DNA from: Pseudomonas koreensis | Lineage (GTDB): Bacteria; Pseudomonadota; Gammaproteobacteria; Pseudomonadales; Pseudomonadaceae | NCBI RefSeq assembly: GCF_025447595.1 | Contig: NZ_JAOEJU010000007.1 | Coordinates: 62,001-126,000, forward strand | Length of the DNA: 64,000 bases | Direction: 5' to 3' | In this document: positions 27,532 through 36,718 of the stretch, in pieces | How positions within the stretch are numbered: the first letter of the stretch is position 1 | How the letters are laid out: every line of letters starts with the position of its first letter | Notes under the pieces: model-generated | Databases searched by the model: none | What the model saw: only the letters and a program-made list of their open reading frames with translations | What the model was told of the DNA's origin: nothing | Position numbers and translations under genes: made by a program

Positions 27532-29235
27532 ATGCAGCCGCAAGAGCCGCTGACGATTCTGATTGCCGAAGACAGCGCTGCCGACCGGCTGCTGTTGTCG
27601 ACCATTGTCCGGCGGCAGGGGCATGAGGTGTTGACGGCCACCAACGGCGCGCAAGCGATCGAGGCGTTTACCCGGCACAAGCCGCATCTGGTGCTGATGG
27701 ACGCCATGATGCCGGTGATGGACGGATTCGAAGCGGCGCGACAGATCAAGGCGCTGGCCGGCGAAAGTCTGGTGCCGATCATCTTTCTGACGTCGCTGAC
27801 GGAAAGTGAGGCGCTGGCCCGATGCCTGGAGGCCGGAGGTGACGACTTTCTGGCGAAGCCGTACAACCAGGTGATCCTCGCCGCCAAAATCAAGGCGATG
27901 GATCGCCTGCGACGTTTGCAGGCCACGGTGCTGCAACAGCGCGACTTGATTGCCAAACACCATGATTATCTTCTCAATGAGCAGCGGGTCGCCAAGGCCG
28001 TGTTCGACAAGGTGGCGCATTCCGGGTGCCTGAGCGCACCGAACATCCGCTACCTGCAATCGCCGTACGCCCTGTTCAACGGTGATTTGCTGTTGGCGGC
28101 CTACACGCCGGCCGGGGACATGCATGTGTTGCTCGGTGACTTCACCGGTCATGGCTTGCCGGCCGCCGTCGGGGCCATGCCGCTCGCCGAGGTGTTTTAC
28201 GGCATGACCGCCAAGGGCTACGGTCTGGCCGAGACCCTGCGGGAAATGAATGCCAAGCTCAAGCGCATCCTGCCGGTAGACATGTTCTGTTGCGCAACTT
28301 TGTTGTGCCTGAGTTTCCAGCGGCGTTCGGTGGAAGTCTGGAACGGCGGCATGCCCGACGGTTATCTGCATTGCCTCGCCACGGGGGAGCGCACGCCACT
28401 GGCGGCGCGGCACTTGCCGCTGGGGGTGTTGAGTCCGCAAGCTTTCGACGACCGCACCGAGGTTCACTCGATGGCGGTGGGTGATCGCGTGTTTCTGCTC
28501 TCGGACGGGGTCATCGACACCTGCGATGCCAGCGATCAGTTGTTCGGTGTCGAGCGCTTGCACAAGGTGTTCGCCGCCAATCGCCAGCCGGATCGATTGT
28601 TCGAGGAAATCGAGCAGGCGTTACAGGATTTTCGAGGCGAGGCCCGTGACGACGTGAGCATGGTCGAGGTCAGCCTGCTGGAGATGGCCCAGGTCAATCC
28701 GTCGGCACCGGTGTATTCCGACAGTGGTCAGTCCTGTCCGCTGGACTGGTCGGTGAGTTTCGAGTTTCGCGGCGCCACCCTCAAACGCTTCAATCCCTTG
28801 CCTTATCTGTTGCAGCTTTTGTTGGAGGTGCATGGATTGCGGGCCCAGAGCGGAGCGTTATACAGCGTGCTGGCGGAGCTTTACTCGAATGCGCTGGAGC
28901 ACGGCGTGCTGGGTCTTGATTCAAGCCTCAAACGTGATGCTTCGGGTTTTGGCCGTTATTATGAGCAGCGCAACTCGCGCCTCGAAGCGCTGCAGGACGG
29001 CTACGTACGCGTGCATCTGCAAGTGCGCCCCGAAGGCGCGGGCGGCTGTCTGGTTGTGCGTGTCGAAGACAGCGGCCAGGGATTTGATGTCTCGCGCGTG
29101 ATGGAGCGACCGCTCGATGCTGTCCGTCTGTCGGGGCGCGGTGTCAGTCTGATCCGCCAATTGGCCAGCAACGCCAGCTGGTCAGACGATGGTCGCAGTG
29201 CCCGCGTGGAGTTTTTCTGGGAGGCTCTGGCATAA
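27532..29235 (+). CDS. hsbR: Response regulator with PP2C phosphatase and anti-sigma kinase domains, HsbR
   Basis: The protein has about 567 aa. The receiver domain (1 to about 120) has LIAEDSAADR, acceptor Asp in VLMDAMMPVMDG and Lys in FLAKPYNQV. A SpoIIE-type PP2C domain (about 160-385) has LLGDFTGHGLPAAVG and RDDVSMVEV. A C-terminal HATPase/anti-sigma kinase domain has LAELYSNALEHGVLGLD and GRGVSLIRQL. It should phosphorylate or dephosphorylate HsbA according to its own phosphorylation by HptB. ATG 27532 was chosen; an in-frame TTG at 27523 overlaps the hsbA stop. Confidence 0.86.
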   Translation: MQPQEPLTILIAEDSAADRLLLSTIVRRQGHEVLTATNGAQAIEAFTRHKPHLVLMDAMMPVMDGFEAARQIKALAGESLVPIIFLTSLTESEALARCLEAGGDDFLAKPYNQVILAAKIKAMDRLRRLQATVLQQRDLIAKHHDYLLNEQRVAKAVFDKVAHSGCLSAPNIRYLQSPYALFNGDLLLAAYTPAGDMHVLLGDFTGHGLPAAVGAMPLAEVFYGMTAKGYGLAETLREMNAKLKRILPVDMFCCATLLCLSFQRRSVEVWNGGMPDGYLHCLATGERTPLAARHLPLGVLSPQAFDDRTEVHSMAVGDRVFLLSDGVIDTCDASDQLFGVERLHKVFAANRQPDRLFEEIEQALQDFRGEARDDVSMVEVSLLEMAQVNPSAPVYSDSGQSCPLDWSVSFEFRGATLKRFNPLPYLLQLLLEVHGLRAQSGALYSVLAELYSNALEHGVLGLDSSLKRDASGFGRYYEQRNSRLEALQDGYVRVHLQVRPEGAGGCLVVRVEDSGQGFDVSRVMERPLDAVRLSGRGVSLIRQLASNASWSDDGRSARVEFFWEALA

Positions 29236-29265
29236 TCCACGCATTCTTGATCAAGGAGTGAACAA

Positions 29266-29613
29266 GTGGCTGATACCCATGTGGACCACGAGGCGCTCAA
29301 CGCGCTGCGGGAAGTGATGGAAGACAGCTATCCGGAATTGCTGGATACCTTCATCGCCGATTCCGAAAATCGCCTGCGGGAGTTGCAGCAGACTGCCGAT
29401 GCCGACGCATTGTCTTCCGTTGCGCACAGTTTCAAGGGCAGCAGCAGCAATATGGGGGCGATTCGTCTAGCGGTGCTGTGCCAGGAGCTGGAACAGCACG
29501 CCAAAGACAAAAGTCCTTCTGAAATCATCAAGCTGGTCGCCGATATCCATAGTGAATTTGCGGATGTCCGGCCCGTTTATGTTGCCGAGCGACAGCGCTC
29601 TCTGACGCACTGA
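29266..29613 (+). CDS. hptB: Histidine phosphotransfer protein HptB
   Basis: This 115-aa single Hpt domain has phospho-accepting H54 in SVAHSFKGSSSNMGA. In pseudomonads HptB passes phosphate from hybrid kinases, of the RetS family among others, to HsbR. It starts at GTG 29266 after a strong AAGGAG. Placement with hsbA and hsbR, inside the flagellar cluster between fliJ and fliK, supports the name. Confidence 0.85.
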   Translation: MADTHVDHEALNALREVMEDSYPELLDTFIADSENRLRELQQTADADALSSVAHSFKGSSSNMGAIRLAVLCQELEQHAKDKSPSEIIKLVADIHSEFADVRPVYVAERQRSLTH

Positions 29614-29652
29614 TCCTGCCGTCGGGCGGTTTTGCCGGATTTCTGACGAAAC

Positions 29653-29668
29653 TGGCCCGGCACTTGCA
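29653..29668 (+). promoter_or_regulatory. Sigma-54 promoter of fliK
   Basis: TGGCCCGGCACTTGCA has GG (29654-29655), exactly ten bases, and GC (29666-29667). It is 50 bases before fliK and separates it from the hsb genes. Confidence 0.82.
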
Positions 29669-29718
29669 GTCAACTAACTCAACTGTACCTACGATCCCAG
29701 TGCAGCGGAGACCGTGCC

Positions 29719-31080
29719 ATGCCTGCAAGCCCCAACATTCTTCTTCAGACCGCCGCCCAGGCCAAGGCACAAGCTGCCTCGACCAAATCATCGGCAGTGG
29801 CCGCAGAGCCCGGGGACAAGGCCTCCAGCTTCGCTCAGGTGTTCGCCGATCAGGGGGCTGACAAGCCCTCGGTGACCGTCGACAATTCGGCAAAACCTGC
29901 CCGTGACAAAGCCGCCGACAACAGCGGCAAGAAGGACGTTGGCAAGGATCAGTCTGCCGCCCCGGAGCCGGCGGTTGCCGATAGCGGCAAAGCCTTGCCC
30001 GCCGACAAACCGGCGACGGCGGCAGCGGACGACAAGACCACGACCGATGACGAAACGGCTGAAACCGTACCGGCTCCGGTTGCCGATACGGCGCCAGTGG
30101 ATCCGGCACTGGTGGCAGCGGTAGAGCCCGTCGTTACGGCACCGGTGGTAGTCACCCCCGTCGTCGATACCGCCGCGAAACCGGAAACCGATCAACCTGT
30201 CCTGACGGTATTGCCGGGTGTGGTCAAGGATCCGGCACCAGCCACTGACCCGTCTTTTGACCCCGAGGCGGATCCGCTGGATTCGCTTCCCGCCGTGCGC
30301 ATGGCCATGGAGCAGAGTGGTCACATTTCCGCCTCCAGCCAGTCCCAACCCAAGGCCGCCACGGCCCAGACTCAGGCTGACGGCGAATTGACCTCGGCGC
30401 AGAACTTCGCTGCCGGCATGGCCAGCATGCTCGATGTGCAGGCTGACAAGGACAGCACCAGTCAGGGCGGTGAGAAGGCGTTCAGCGGCCTGATCGATGA
30501 CGGCCTGAAAGACCTGAAGACCGCCACCAGCGACACCCGCGTGGATGATTTCGCCAACCGACTGGCGGCGCTCACTCAGGCAGCCACGCCGAAAACCGCC
30601 AACGCGGTGCCGGTGAGCCAGCCGATCGCGATGCACCAGAACGGCTGGACCGAAGAAGTGGTCAACCGGGTCATGTACCTGTCGAGCAACAACCTGAAGG
30701 CGGCTGACATCCAGTTGCAGCCAGCCGAACTGGGGCGTCTGGATATCCGGGTGAACATGGTGCCGGACCAGCAGACCCAAGTGACCTTCATGAGCGCTCA
30801 CCCGAGTGTGCGTGAAGCTCTCGACGGCCAGATGCATCGCCTGCGCGACATGTTCAACCAGCAAGGCATGGGGCAGGTCGATGTCAACGTTTCCGACCAG
30901 AACCGTGGCTGGCAGGGCCAGGGCCAGGAGCAGGCGCAGCAGGGGCAGGGCGGTCGTACCAGCGCTGCCGGCGGTCGTCTGGATTCGGCCGAAGAGGAAT
31001 TGACGCCAGCGGCCGTCGCTGAAGCGGCGGCTACGGCCACTCACGTGATCGGCTCCAGCGCCGTCGACTACTACGCCTGA
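29719..31080 (+). CDS. fliK: Flagellar hook-length control protein FliK
   Basis: This 453-aa exported molecular ruler also flips export specificity through FlhB. The first ~220 residues are Ala/Asp/Lys/Pro-rich and disordered. The C-terminal hook-length domain (about 300-400) has ADIQLQPAELGRLDIRVNM, VTFMSAHPSVREALDGQMHR and LRDMFNQQGMGQVDVNVSD. It ends in a Gln/Gly-rich tail. It has its own sigma-54 promoter, and a REPIN follows its stop. A second fliK-like gene lies at 52706-54280. Confidence 0.92.
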   Translation: MPASPNILLQTAAQAKAQAASTKSSAVAAEPGDKASSFAQVFADQGADKPSVTVDNSAKPARDKAADNSGKKDVGKDQSAAPEPAVADSGKALPADKPATAAADDKTTTDDETAETVPAPVADTAPVDPALVAAVEPVVTAPVVVTPVVDTAAKPETDQPVLTVLPGVVKDPAPATDPSFDPEADPLDSLPAVRMAMEQSGHISASSQSQPKAATAQTQADGELTSAQNFAAGMASMLDVQADKDSTSQGGEKAFSGLIDDGLKDLKTATSDTRVDDFANRLAALTQAATPKTANAVPVSQPIAMHQNGWTEEVVNRVMYLSSNNLKAADIQLQPAELGRLDIRVNMVPDQQTQVTFMSAHPSVREALDGQMHRLRDMFNQQGMGQVDVNVSDQNRGWQGQGQEQAQQGQGGRTSAAGGRLDSAEEELTPAAVAEAAATATHVIGSSAVDYYA

Positions 31081-31097
31081 TATTCAAGGCAAATTAA

Positions 31098-31190
31098 CTG
31101 TGGGAGCGAGCTTGCTCGCGAAGGCTTTTTGACGAACAACACCTGTGTTGAATGTTAAACCGCTTTCGCGAGCAAGCTCGCTCCCACAGT
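31098..31190. repeat. REPIN (two inverted REP units) between fliK and fliL
   Basis: CTGTGGGAGCGAGCTTGCTC and the following GCGAAGGC form one REP unit (31099-31125). Its near-perfect inverted copy ends in GCTCCCACAGT (31162-31190). Each unit has its own small palindrome GCGAGC/GCTCGC, and the two together make a long hairpin. These non-coding elements are mobilised by REP-associated (RAYT) transposases in fluorescent pseudomonads; no RAYT gene is in this window. Confidence 0.95.
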
Positions 31191-31226
31191 TGTTTACGTT
31201 GCCCCTGTCTACCCCTCCGACACTTC

Positions 31227-31242
31227 TGGCATAACACTTGCT
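31227..31242 (+). promoter_or_regulatory. Sigma-54 promoter of the fliLMNOPQR-flhB operon
   Basis: TGGCATAACACTTGCT has GG (31228-31229), ten bases, GC (31240-31241), and a full TTGCT -12 element. It is 50 bases before fliL and just downstream of the REPIN. Confidence 0.9.
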
Positions 31243-31292
31243 CTTGCCTTGCCGTGCGACTGTGAAAACCCGATTAGTGACGGATTATTGGC

Positions 31293-31796
31293 ATGGCGAA
31301 GAGCGAAGCTGCAGCAGTAAAAGACCCCGCAACCAAAGGCAAACTCAAGCTGATCATCGTGATCGTGCTGGGTCTGTTGCTGGCCATTGGTACGTCTGTG
31401 GGGGCGACCTGGTTCTTCATGCACAGCGCCCAGAGCAAGCCCGAGGCGGCTGCTGAAGCTGCACCTGTCGGCAAGCAACCGGCGATTTTCGAGCCGATGG
31501 CGCCGGCCTTTGTGGCCAACTACAACCAGAACGGCCGTCAGCGCTACATGCAGGTGAGCATCACCATGCTGGCGCGCAACCAGGCTGATCTGGAAGCGCT
31601 CAAAGTGCACATGCCGGTAATCCGCAACAACCTGGTGATGCTCTTCTCCGGTCAGGATTTCGCCACGCTGGCGACCCCGGTCGGTCAAGAAATGTTGCGC
31701 CAGAAGGCCACAGCCAGCGTCCAGGAAGTGGCGCAGAAAGAGCTGGGCAAAGTGGTGATCGAACAGTTGCTTTTCACTAATTTCGTACTGCAGTAG
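31293..31796 (+). CDS. fliL: Flagellar basal body-associated protein FliL
   Basis: This 167-aa inner-membrane protein has a short cytoplasmic N-terminus, a membrane segment at about residues 19-39 (LIIVIVLGLLLAIGTSVGA) and a periplasmic stomatin-like domain with RYMQVSITMLARNQADLEAL. It supports stator function and torque. It is the first gene of a long operon behind a sigma-54 promoter and lies nine bases before fliM. Confidence 0.94.
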   Translation: MAKSEAAAVKDPATKGKLKLIIVIVLGLLLAIGTSVGATWFFMHSAQSKPEAAAEAAPVGKQPAIFEPMAPAFVANYNQNGRQRYMQVSITMLARNQADLEALKVHMPVIRNNLVMLFSGQDFATLATPVGQEMLRQKATASVQEVAQKELGKVVIEQLLFTNFVLQ

Positions 31797-31805
31797 GAAC
31801 ACGAC

Positions 31806-32774
31806 ATGGCCGTGCAGGATCTGCTGTCCCAGGATGAAATCGACGCGCTGTTGCATGGCGTCGACGATGGTCTGGTACAGACCGATAACGCTGCCGAACC
31901 CGGCAGTGTCAAAAGCTACGACCTGACCAGCCAGGATCGCATCGTCCGTGGACGCATGCCGACTCTGGAAATGATCAACGAGCGTTTTGCCCGCTACACC
32001 CGCATCAGCATGTTCAACATGCTGCGCCGTTCGGCTGACGTTGCCGTCGGTGGCGTGCAGGTGATGAAGTTCGGCGAATACGTTCACTCGCTGTACGTGC
32101 CGACCAGCCTCAACCTGGTCAAGATCAAACCCCTGCGCGGCACCGCGCTGTTCATCCTCGACGCCAAACTGGTGTTCAAACTGGTGGACAACTTCTTCGG
32201 CGGCGACGGCCGTCACGCCAAGATCGAAGGGCGTGAGTTCACCCCGACCGAACTGCGCGTGGTGCGCATGGTGCTGGAGCAGGCATTCGTCGATCTGAAA
32301 GAAGCCTGGCAAGCGATCATGGAAGTCAACTTCGAGTACATCAACTCGGAAGTGAACCCGGCCATGGCCAACATCGTCGGCCCGAGCGAAGCGATCGTGG
32401 TCTCCACGTTCCACATCGAACTCGACGGCGGTGGCGGCGACCTGCACGTGACCATGCCGTACTCGATGATCGAGCCGGTGCGCGAAATGCTCGACGCCGG
32501 TTTCCAGTCGGACCTCGACGACCAGGACGAGCGCTGGGTCAACGCCCTGCGCCAGGACGTGCTCGACGTCGACGTGCCGATCGGCGCTACCGTCGCTCGT
32601 CGTCAGTTGAAGCTGCGCGACATCCTGCACATGCAGCCGGGTGACGTGATCCCGGTGGAAATGCCGGAAGACATGATCATGCGCGCCAACGGCGTGCCGG
32701 CCTTCAAGGTCAAGATGGGCTCGCACAAAGGCAACCTGGCGTTGCAAGTGATCGAGCCAATCGAGCGCCGCTGA
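31806..32774 (+). CDS. fliM: Flagellar motor switch protein FliM
   Basis: This 322-aa protein has the N-terminal CheY-binding peptide DLLSQDEIDALLHGVDDG. The middle CheC-like domain has FARYTRISMFNMLRRSADV and VKIKPLRGTALFILDAKLVF, and the SpoA domain is at the C-terminus. It forms the C ring with FliG and FliN and receives phospho-CheY. A GC-rich hairpin covers its stop codon. Confidence 0.97.
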   Translation: MAVQDLLSQDEIDALLHGVDDGLVQTDNAAEPGSVKSYDLTSQDRIVRGRMPTLEMINERFARYTRISMFNMLRRSADVAVGGVQVMKFGEYVHSLYVPTSLNLVKIKPLRGTALFILDAKLVFKLVDNFFGGDGRHAKIEGREFTPTELRVVRMVLEQAFVDLKEAWQAIMEVNFEYINSEVNPAMANIVGPSEAIVVSTFHIELDGGGGDLHVTMPYSMIEPVREMLDAGFQSDLDDQDERWVNALRQDVLDVDVPIGATVARRQLKLRDILHMQPGDVIPVEMPEDMIMRANGVPAFKVKMGSHKGNLALQVIEPIERR

Positions 32775-32800
32775 GGCGGCGCCCCAACTCTCTAATTTTT
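32765..32800 (+). other. Hairpin and T tract at the fliM/fliN junction (possible attenuator)
   Basis: GCGCCGC (32765-32771) and GCGGCGC (32776-32782) form a 7-bp stem over the fliM stop. A T7 tract lies 13 bases further on (from 32796). The distance is too large for a standard terminator, but a partial pause or an mRNA-processing structure is possible. Confidence 0.35.
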
Positions 32801-32828
32801 TTACCGGTTTTTTGCCCGCCGAGGACAA

Positions 32829-33290
32829 ATGATGAACGACGATATGAACACCCAGGACGATCAGGCACTGGCCGATGAGTGGGCTGCGGCCCTGGAAGAA
32901 ACCGGTGAAGCCGGACAGGCCGACATCGACGCGCTGCTGGCCGCCGACGCTGGCGTTTCGAGCTCCAACCGTCTGCCGATGGAAGAGTTTGGCAGCGTGC
33001 CGAAAAGCAACGAGCCAGTGTCGCTGGACGGTCCGAATCTGGACGTGATTCTCGACATTCCGGTGTCGATCTCGATGGAAGTGGGCAGCACCGACATCAA
33101 CATTCGCAACCTGCTGCAACTCAACCAGGGTTCGGTGATCGAGCTCGATCGTCTGGCCGGCGAACCGCTGGACGTGCTGGTCAACGGCACCTTGATCGCT
33201 CACGGTGAAGTGGTTGTGGTCAACGAAAAGTTCGGCATCCGTCTGACTGACGTGATCAGCCCGAGCGAACGCATCAAGAAGCTGCGCTGA
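32829..33290 (+). CDS. fliN: Flagellar motor switch protein FliN
   Basis: This 153-aa protein has an acidic N-terminal half (DDQALADEWAAALEETGEAG) and the C-terminal SpoA domain DVILDIPVSISMEVGSTDIN and DRLAGEPLDVLVNGTLIAHG. It forms the base of the C ring and docks FliH during export. ATG 32829 and ATG 32832 are adjacent; the first is used. fliO starts directly after its stop. Confidence 0.96.
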   Translation: MMNDDMNTQDDQALADEWAAALEETGEAGQADIDALLAADAGVSSSNRLPMEEFGSVPKSNEPVSLDGPNLDVILDIPVSISMEVGSTDINIRNLLQLNQGSVIELDRLAGEPLDVLVNGTLIAHGEVVVVNEKFGIRLTDVISPSERIKKLR

Positions 33291-33749
33291 GTGAAAAAAG
33301 TACTGGGTGCTTTGTTCGGTCTGGCACTGGCGTTGCCGTTCAGCGTACTGGCGGCCGAGCCGGTGGCGACCACGGCAGCGGCGGCTGCGCCGGCCGTCAA
33401 CAGCGGCGTGGCCGGACAGCTGACGCAACTGGTGCTGGGTTTGTTGCTCGTGCTGGGGTTGATCTTCTTCCTCGCCTGGCTGTTGCGCCGGGTGCAGCAG
33501 GCAGGTCCCGCCGGCAAGGGCCAGGTGATCGAGCTGATCGGTTCCCGCGCGCTTGGGCCGCGTGACCGTCTGATGCTGGTGCAGGTCGGCAACGAGCAGA
33601 TCCTGCTCGGCCTCAGCCCGGGAACCATCACTGCACTGCACGTGCTCAAAGAACCGATTGAAGTTCCCGCCGCTGCCGAAAAGGCGACACCGGATTTTGC
33701 CCAGCATCTGTTGAAGGTGCTCGGCAAGGATCAGAAGGATAAGAAGTAA
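33291..33749 (+). CDS. fliO: Flagellar biosynthetic protein FliO
   Basis: This 152-aa membrane protein promotes stable assembly of FliP in the export gate. It has an N-terminal signal-like hydrophobic segment ([15 protein letters not shown]), an Ala-rich stretch, and a main membrane segment at about 47-66 ([19 protein letters not shown]) followed by a cytoplasmic domain ([20 protein letters not shown]). It starts at GTG 33291, immediately after the fliN stop, and overlaps fliP by one base. Confidence 0.92.
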   Translation: MKKVLGALFGLALALPFSVLAAEPVATTAAAAAPAVNSGVAGQLTQLVLGLLLVLGLIFFLAWLLRRVQQAGPAGKGQVIELIGSRALGPRDRLMLVQVGNEQILLGLSPGTITALHVLKEPIEVPAAAEKATPDFAQHLLKVLGKDQKDKK

Positions 33750-34507
33750 TGGGTGCGTTGCGCATCGTCTTGACCCTGGCCTTGATGCTGGCCGCGCCGC
33801 TGGCATTTGCCGCCGATCCGTTGTCGATCCCGGCGATCACTCTGGGCACCAACGCCGAGGGCGCGCAGGAGTATTCGGTCAGCCTGCAGATCCTGCTGAT
33901 CATGACGGCGCTGAGCTTCATTCCGGCCGCCGTCATTCTGATGACCAGTTTCACCCGGATCATCATCGTCTTCTCGATCCTGCGTCAGGCCCTGGGTCTG
34001 CAGCAGACCCCGTCGAACCAGATCCTCACCGGCATGGCGCTGTTTCTGACGCTGTTCATCATGGCGCCGGTGTTCGATCGGGTGAACAACGATGCCTTGC
34101 AGCCGTACCTCGCGGAAAAGCTGACGGCTCAGCAGGCGGTGGAAAAGGCTCAGGTGCCGATCAAGGACTTCATGCTCGCTCAGACCCGCTCCAGCGATCT
34201 GGAGCTGTTCATGCGCCTGTCCAAACGCACCGACATCGCGACGCCGGATCAGGCGCCGCTGACGATTCTGGTGCCGGCGTTCGTGACGTCTGAGCTGAAG
34301 ACCGCGTTCCAGATCGGCTTCATGATCTTCATTCCGTTCCTGATCATCGACCTGGTGGTCGCAAGCGTGCTGATGGCGATGGGTATGATGATGCTGTCGC
34401 CGCTGATCATTTCCCTGCCGTTCAAAATCATGCTGTTCGTGCTGGTGGATGGCTGGGCACTGATCATCGGCACCCTGGCCAGCAGTTTCGGAGGTGTATC
34501 GCCATGA
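33749..34507 (+). CDS. fliP: Flagellar export gate protein FliP
   Basis: This 252-aa protein has a cleavable signal peptide ([11 protein letters not shown]). Membrane segments include [20 protein letters not shown] and [19 protein letters not shown], and conserved loop motifs are [20 protein letters not shown] and [20 protein letters not shown]. It forms the core of the FliPQR channel. ATG 33749 overlaps the fliO stop, and its own stop overlaps fliQ by four bases. Confidence 0.97.
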   Translation: MGALRIVLTLALMLAAPLAFAADPLSIPAITLGTNAEGAQEYSVSLQILLIMTALSFIPAAVILMTSFTRIIIVFSILRQALGLQQTPSNQILTGMALFLTLFIMAPVFDRVNNDALQPYLAEKLTAQQAVEKAQVPIKDFMLAQTRSSDLELFMRLSKRTDIATPDQAPLTILVPAFVTSELKTAFQIGFMIFIPFLIIDLVVASVLMAMGMMMLSPLIISLPFKIMLFVLVDGWALIIGTLASSFGGVSP

Positions 34508-34773
34508 CGCCAGAAGTAGCGGTCGACATCTTTCGCGAAGCCCTGTGGCTGACCACCATGATGGTGGCGATTCTGGTGGTCCCGAGCTTGCTGGTGGGGC
34601 TGCTGGTGTCGATGTTCCAGGCCGCCACGCAGATCAACGAACAGACCCTGAGCTTCCTGCCGCGTCTGCTGGTGATGCTGGTAACGCTGATCGTCGCCGG
34701 CCCGTGGCTGGTGCAGACGTTCATGGAATACATCACGCAGTTGTACAAAAACATTCCGATGGTCATCGGCTAA
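34504..34773 (+). CDS. fliQ: Flagellar export gate protein FliQ
   Basis: This 89-aa protein has two membrane helices ([20 protein letters not shown] and [19 protein letters not shown]) joined by the conserved [18 protein letters not shown]. It is a component of the FliPQR export channel. The start overlaps the fliP stop, and fliR follows after three bases. Confidence 0.97.
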   Translation: MTPEVAVDIFREALWLTTMMVAILVVPSLLVGLLVSMFQAATQINEQTLSFLPRLLVMLVTLIVAGPWLVQTFMEYITQLYKNIPMVIG

Positions 34774-34776
34774 GCC

Positions 34777-35562
34777 ATGCAATCGCTGCTTCAGTTGACC
34801 GATACCCAGATCAGCACCTGGGTGGCGTCGTTCATGCTGCCGATGTTTCGCGTCGCCTCGATGTTGATGGTGATGCCGGTCTTCGGAACCACGCTGGTGC
34901 CCCGGCGGATCCGTCTGTACTTCGCCTTCGCGATCACCGTGGTGATCACGCCCAACCTGCCGCCGATGCCGGCGGTCAGTCCGCTGGATCTCAGCGGTCT
35001 GCTGCTGATTGCCGAGCAGATTCTGGTCGGTGCGGTGCTGGGCTTTTCTCTGCAATTGTTCTTTCAGGCCTTTGTGGTGGCGGGGCAGATCGTCGCGATC
35101 CAGATGGGCATGGGCTTCGCGTCGATGATCGACCCTACCAACGGCGTATCGGTGGCGGTGATCGGGCAATTCTTCACTATGCTCGTGACCTTGCTGTTCC
35201 TGTCTATGAACGGGCACCTGGTGGTCTTTGAAGTGCTCACCGAAAGCTTCACCACGCTGCCGGTCGGCGGCGGGCTGATGACCACGCATTACTGGGAACT
35301 GGCCGGCAAACTCGGCTGGGTGCTGGGTGCTGCGTTGTTGCTGGTGCTGCCGGCGGTCACCGCGCTGCTGGTGGTCAACATCGCCTTTGGCGTGATGACC
35401 CGCGCTGCGCCACAGCTCAACATTTTCTCCATCGGCTTCCCGCTGACCCTCGTGCTCGGCCTGTTCATCGTCTGGGTCGGGATGGCGGACATTCTCAATC
35501 AGTATCAACCGCTGGCCACCGAGGCCTTGCAGTTTTTACGCGAACTGGCACAGGCGCGCTGA
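34777..35562 (+). CDS. fliR: Flagellar export gate protein FliR
   Basis: This 261-aa protein has about six membrane helices. The signature segment FRVASMLMVMPVFGTTLVPR is followed by GQIVAIQMGMGFASMIDPTN and LNIFSIGFPLTLVLGLFIVW. It completes the FliPQR pore in the MS ring. Three bases separate it from flhB. Confidence 0.97.
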   Translation: MQSLLQLTDTQISTWVASFMLPMFRVASMLMVMPVFGTTLVPRRIRLYFAFAITVVITPNLPPMPAVSPLDLSGLLLIAEQILVGAVLGFSLQLFFQAFVVAGQIVAIQMGMGFASMIDPTNGVSVAVIGQFFTMLVTLLFLSMNGHLVVFEVLTESFTTLPVGGGLMTTHYWELAGKLGWVLGAALLLVLPAVTALLVVNIAFGVMTRAAPQLNIFSIGFPLTLVLGLFIVWVGMADILNQYQPLATEALQFLRELAQAR

Positions 35563-35565
35563 GTC

Positions 35566-36705
35566 ATGGCAGAGAGCGAAAGCGGTCAGGACAAAACAGA
35601 AGACCCCACGGAGAAGCGCAAGAAGGACTCCCGGGAAAAGGGTGAGATTGCGCGCTCCAAGGAACTCAACACCCTGGCGATCATGCTCGCCGGTTCCGCT
35701 GCGCTGCTGATTTTTGGCGGCATGCTCGCAGAAGAACTGATGGATCTGATGCGCCAGAACTTCACGCTGTCGCGGGAAGTGATCATGGACGAGCGCTCCA
35801 TGGCGACGTTCCTGATGAGTTCCGGATTGCAGGCTTTGCTGGCGATTCAGCCGATCATGATTACTCTGTTGCTGGCGGCCTTTCTCGGGCCGATCGCGCT
35901 GGGTGGCTGGCTGTTCGCCGCCGGTTCGCTGGCACCCAAGTTCAGCCGGATGAACCCGGCGGCGGGCCTCAAGCGGATGTTTTCGATGAAGGCCGTGATC
36001 GAGCTGCTCAAGGCGCTGGCCAAGTTCCTCATCACGCTGGGTGTGGCGCTGGTGGTGCTCAATTCGGACATCGATGACCTGCTGCGCATCGCCCATGAGC
36101 CGCTGGACCGCGCGATCATTCACAGCTTGCAGCTGGTGGGCTGGAGCTCGCTGTGGCTGGCGTGCGGGTTGATCATCATCGCCGCTGTCGACGTGCCCGT
36201 GCAGATCTGGGAAAGCATCAAGAAGCTCAAGATGACCAAGCAGGAAGTGCGCGACGAGCACAAGGACCAGGAAGGTCGGCCGGAGGTCAAGCAGCGCATT
36301 CGTCAGGTCCAGCGCGAGATGTCGCAACGGCGGATGATGGCAGCGATCCCGGATGCCGACGTGGTCATCACCAACCCGACCCACTACGCCGTGGCGCTCA
36401 AGTACGACTCGGAGAAGGGCGGGGCGCCGTTGCTGCTGGCCAAGGGCAGTGACTTCCTGGCACTGAAGATCCGCGAAATCGCCGTGGCCAACAATGTCAT
36501 GCTCCTCGAATCGCCGGCGCTGGCGCGTTCGATCTATTACTCCACCGAGCTTGAGGAAGAAATCCCCGGTGGTCTGTATCTGGCGGTCGCCCAGGTACTG
36601 GCTTACGTCTACCAGATTCGCCAGCACCAGGCCGGCAAGGGCAAGCGCCCGGATCCGCTCAGTGATGACTTGCCGATCCCGCCGGATCTGCGGCGCGATT
36701 CCTGA
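35566..36705 (+). CDS. flhB: Flagellar export switch protein FlhB
   Basis: This 379-aa protein has four N-terminal membrane helices (residues about 30-215) and a cytoplasmic domain with the autocleavage motif NPTH at residues 270-273, cut between N270 and P271. Cleavage and FliK contact switch export from hook to filament substrates. N-terminal signature: DKTEDPTEKRKKDSREKGEI. Last gene before a strong terminator. Confidence 0.97.
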   Translation: MAESESGQDKTEDPTEKRKKDSREKGEIARSKELNTLAIMLAGSAALLIFGGMLAEELMDLMRQNFTLSREVIMDERSMATFLMSSGLQALLAIQPIMITLLLAAFLGPIALGGWLFAAGSLAPKFSRMNPAAGLKRMFSMKAVIELLKALAKFLITLGVALVVLNSDIDDLLRIAHEPLDRAIIHSLQLVGWSSLWLACGLIIIAAVDVPVQIWESIKKLKMTKQEVRDEHKDQEGRPEVKQRIRQVQREMSQRRMMAAIPDADVVITNPTHYAVALKYDSEKGGAPLLLAKGSDFLALKIREIAVANNVMLLESPALARSIYYSTELEEEIPGGLYLAVAQVLAYVYQIRQHQAGKGKRPDPLSDDLPIPPDLRRDS

Positions 36706-36718
36706 TGCTGATGAAGTA

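Noticed and set aside
31098..31190. Inverted REP pairs as a CRISPR array or terminator
   Set aside because: There are only two inverted units with no spacer series. The same unit recurs at three other intergenic sites, which fits REPINs.
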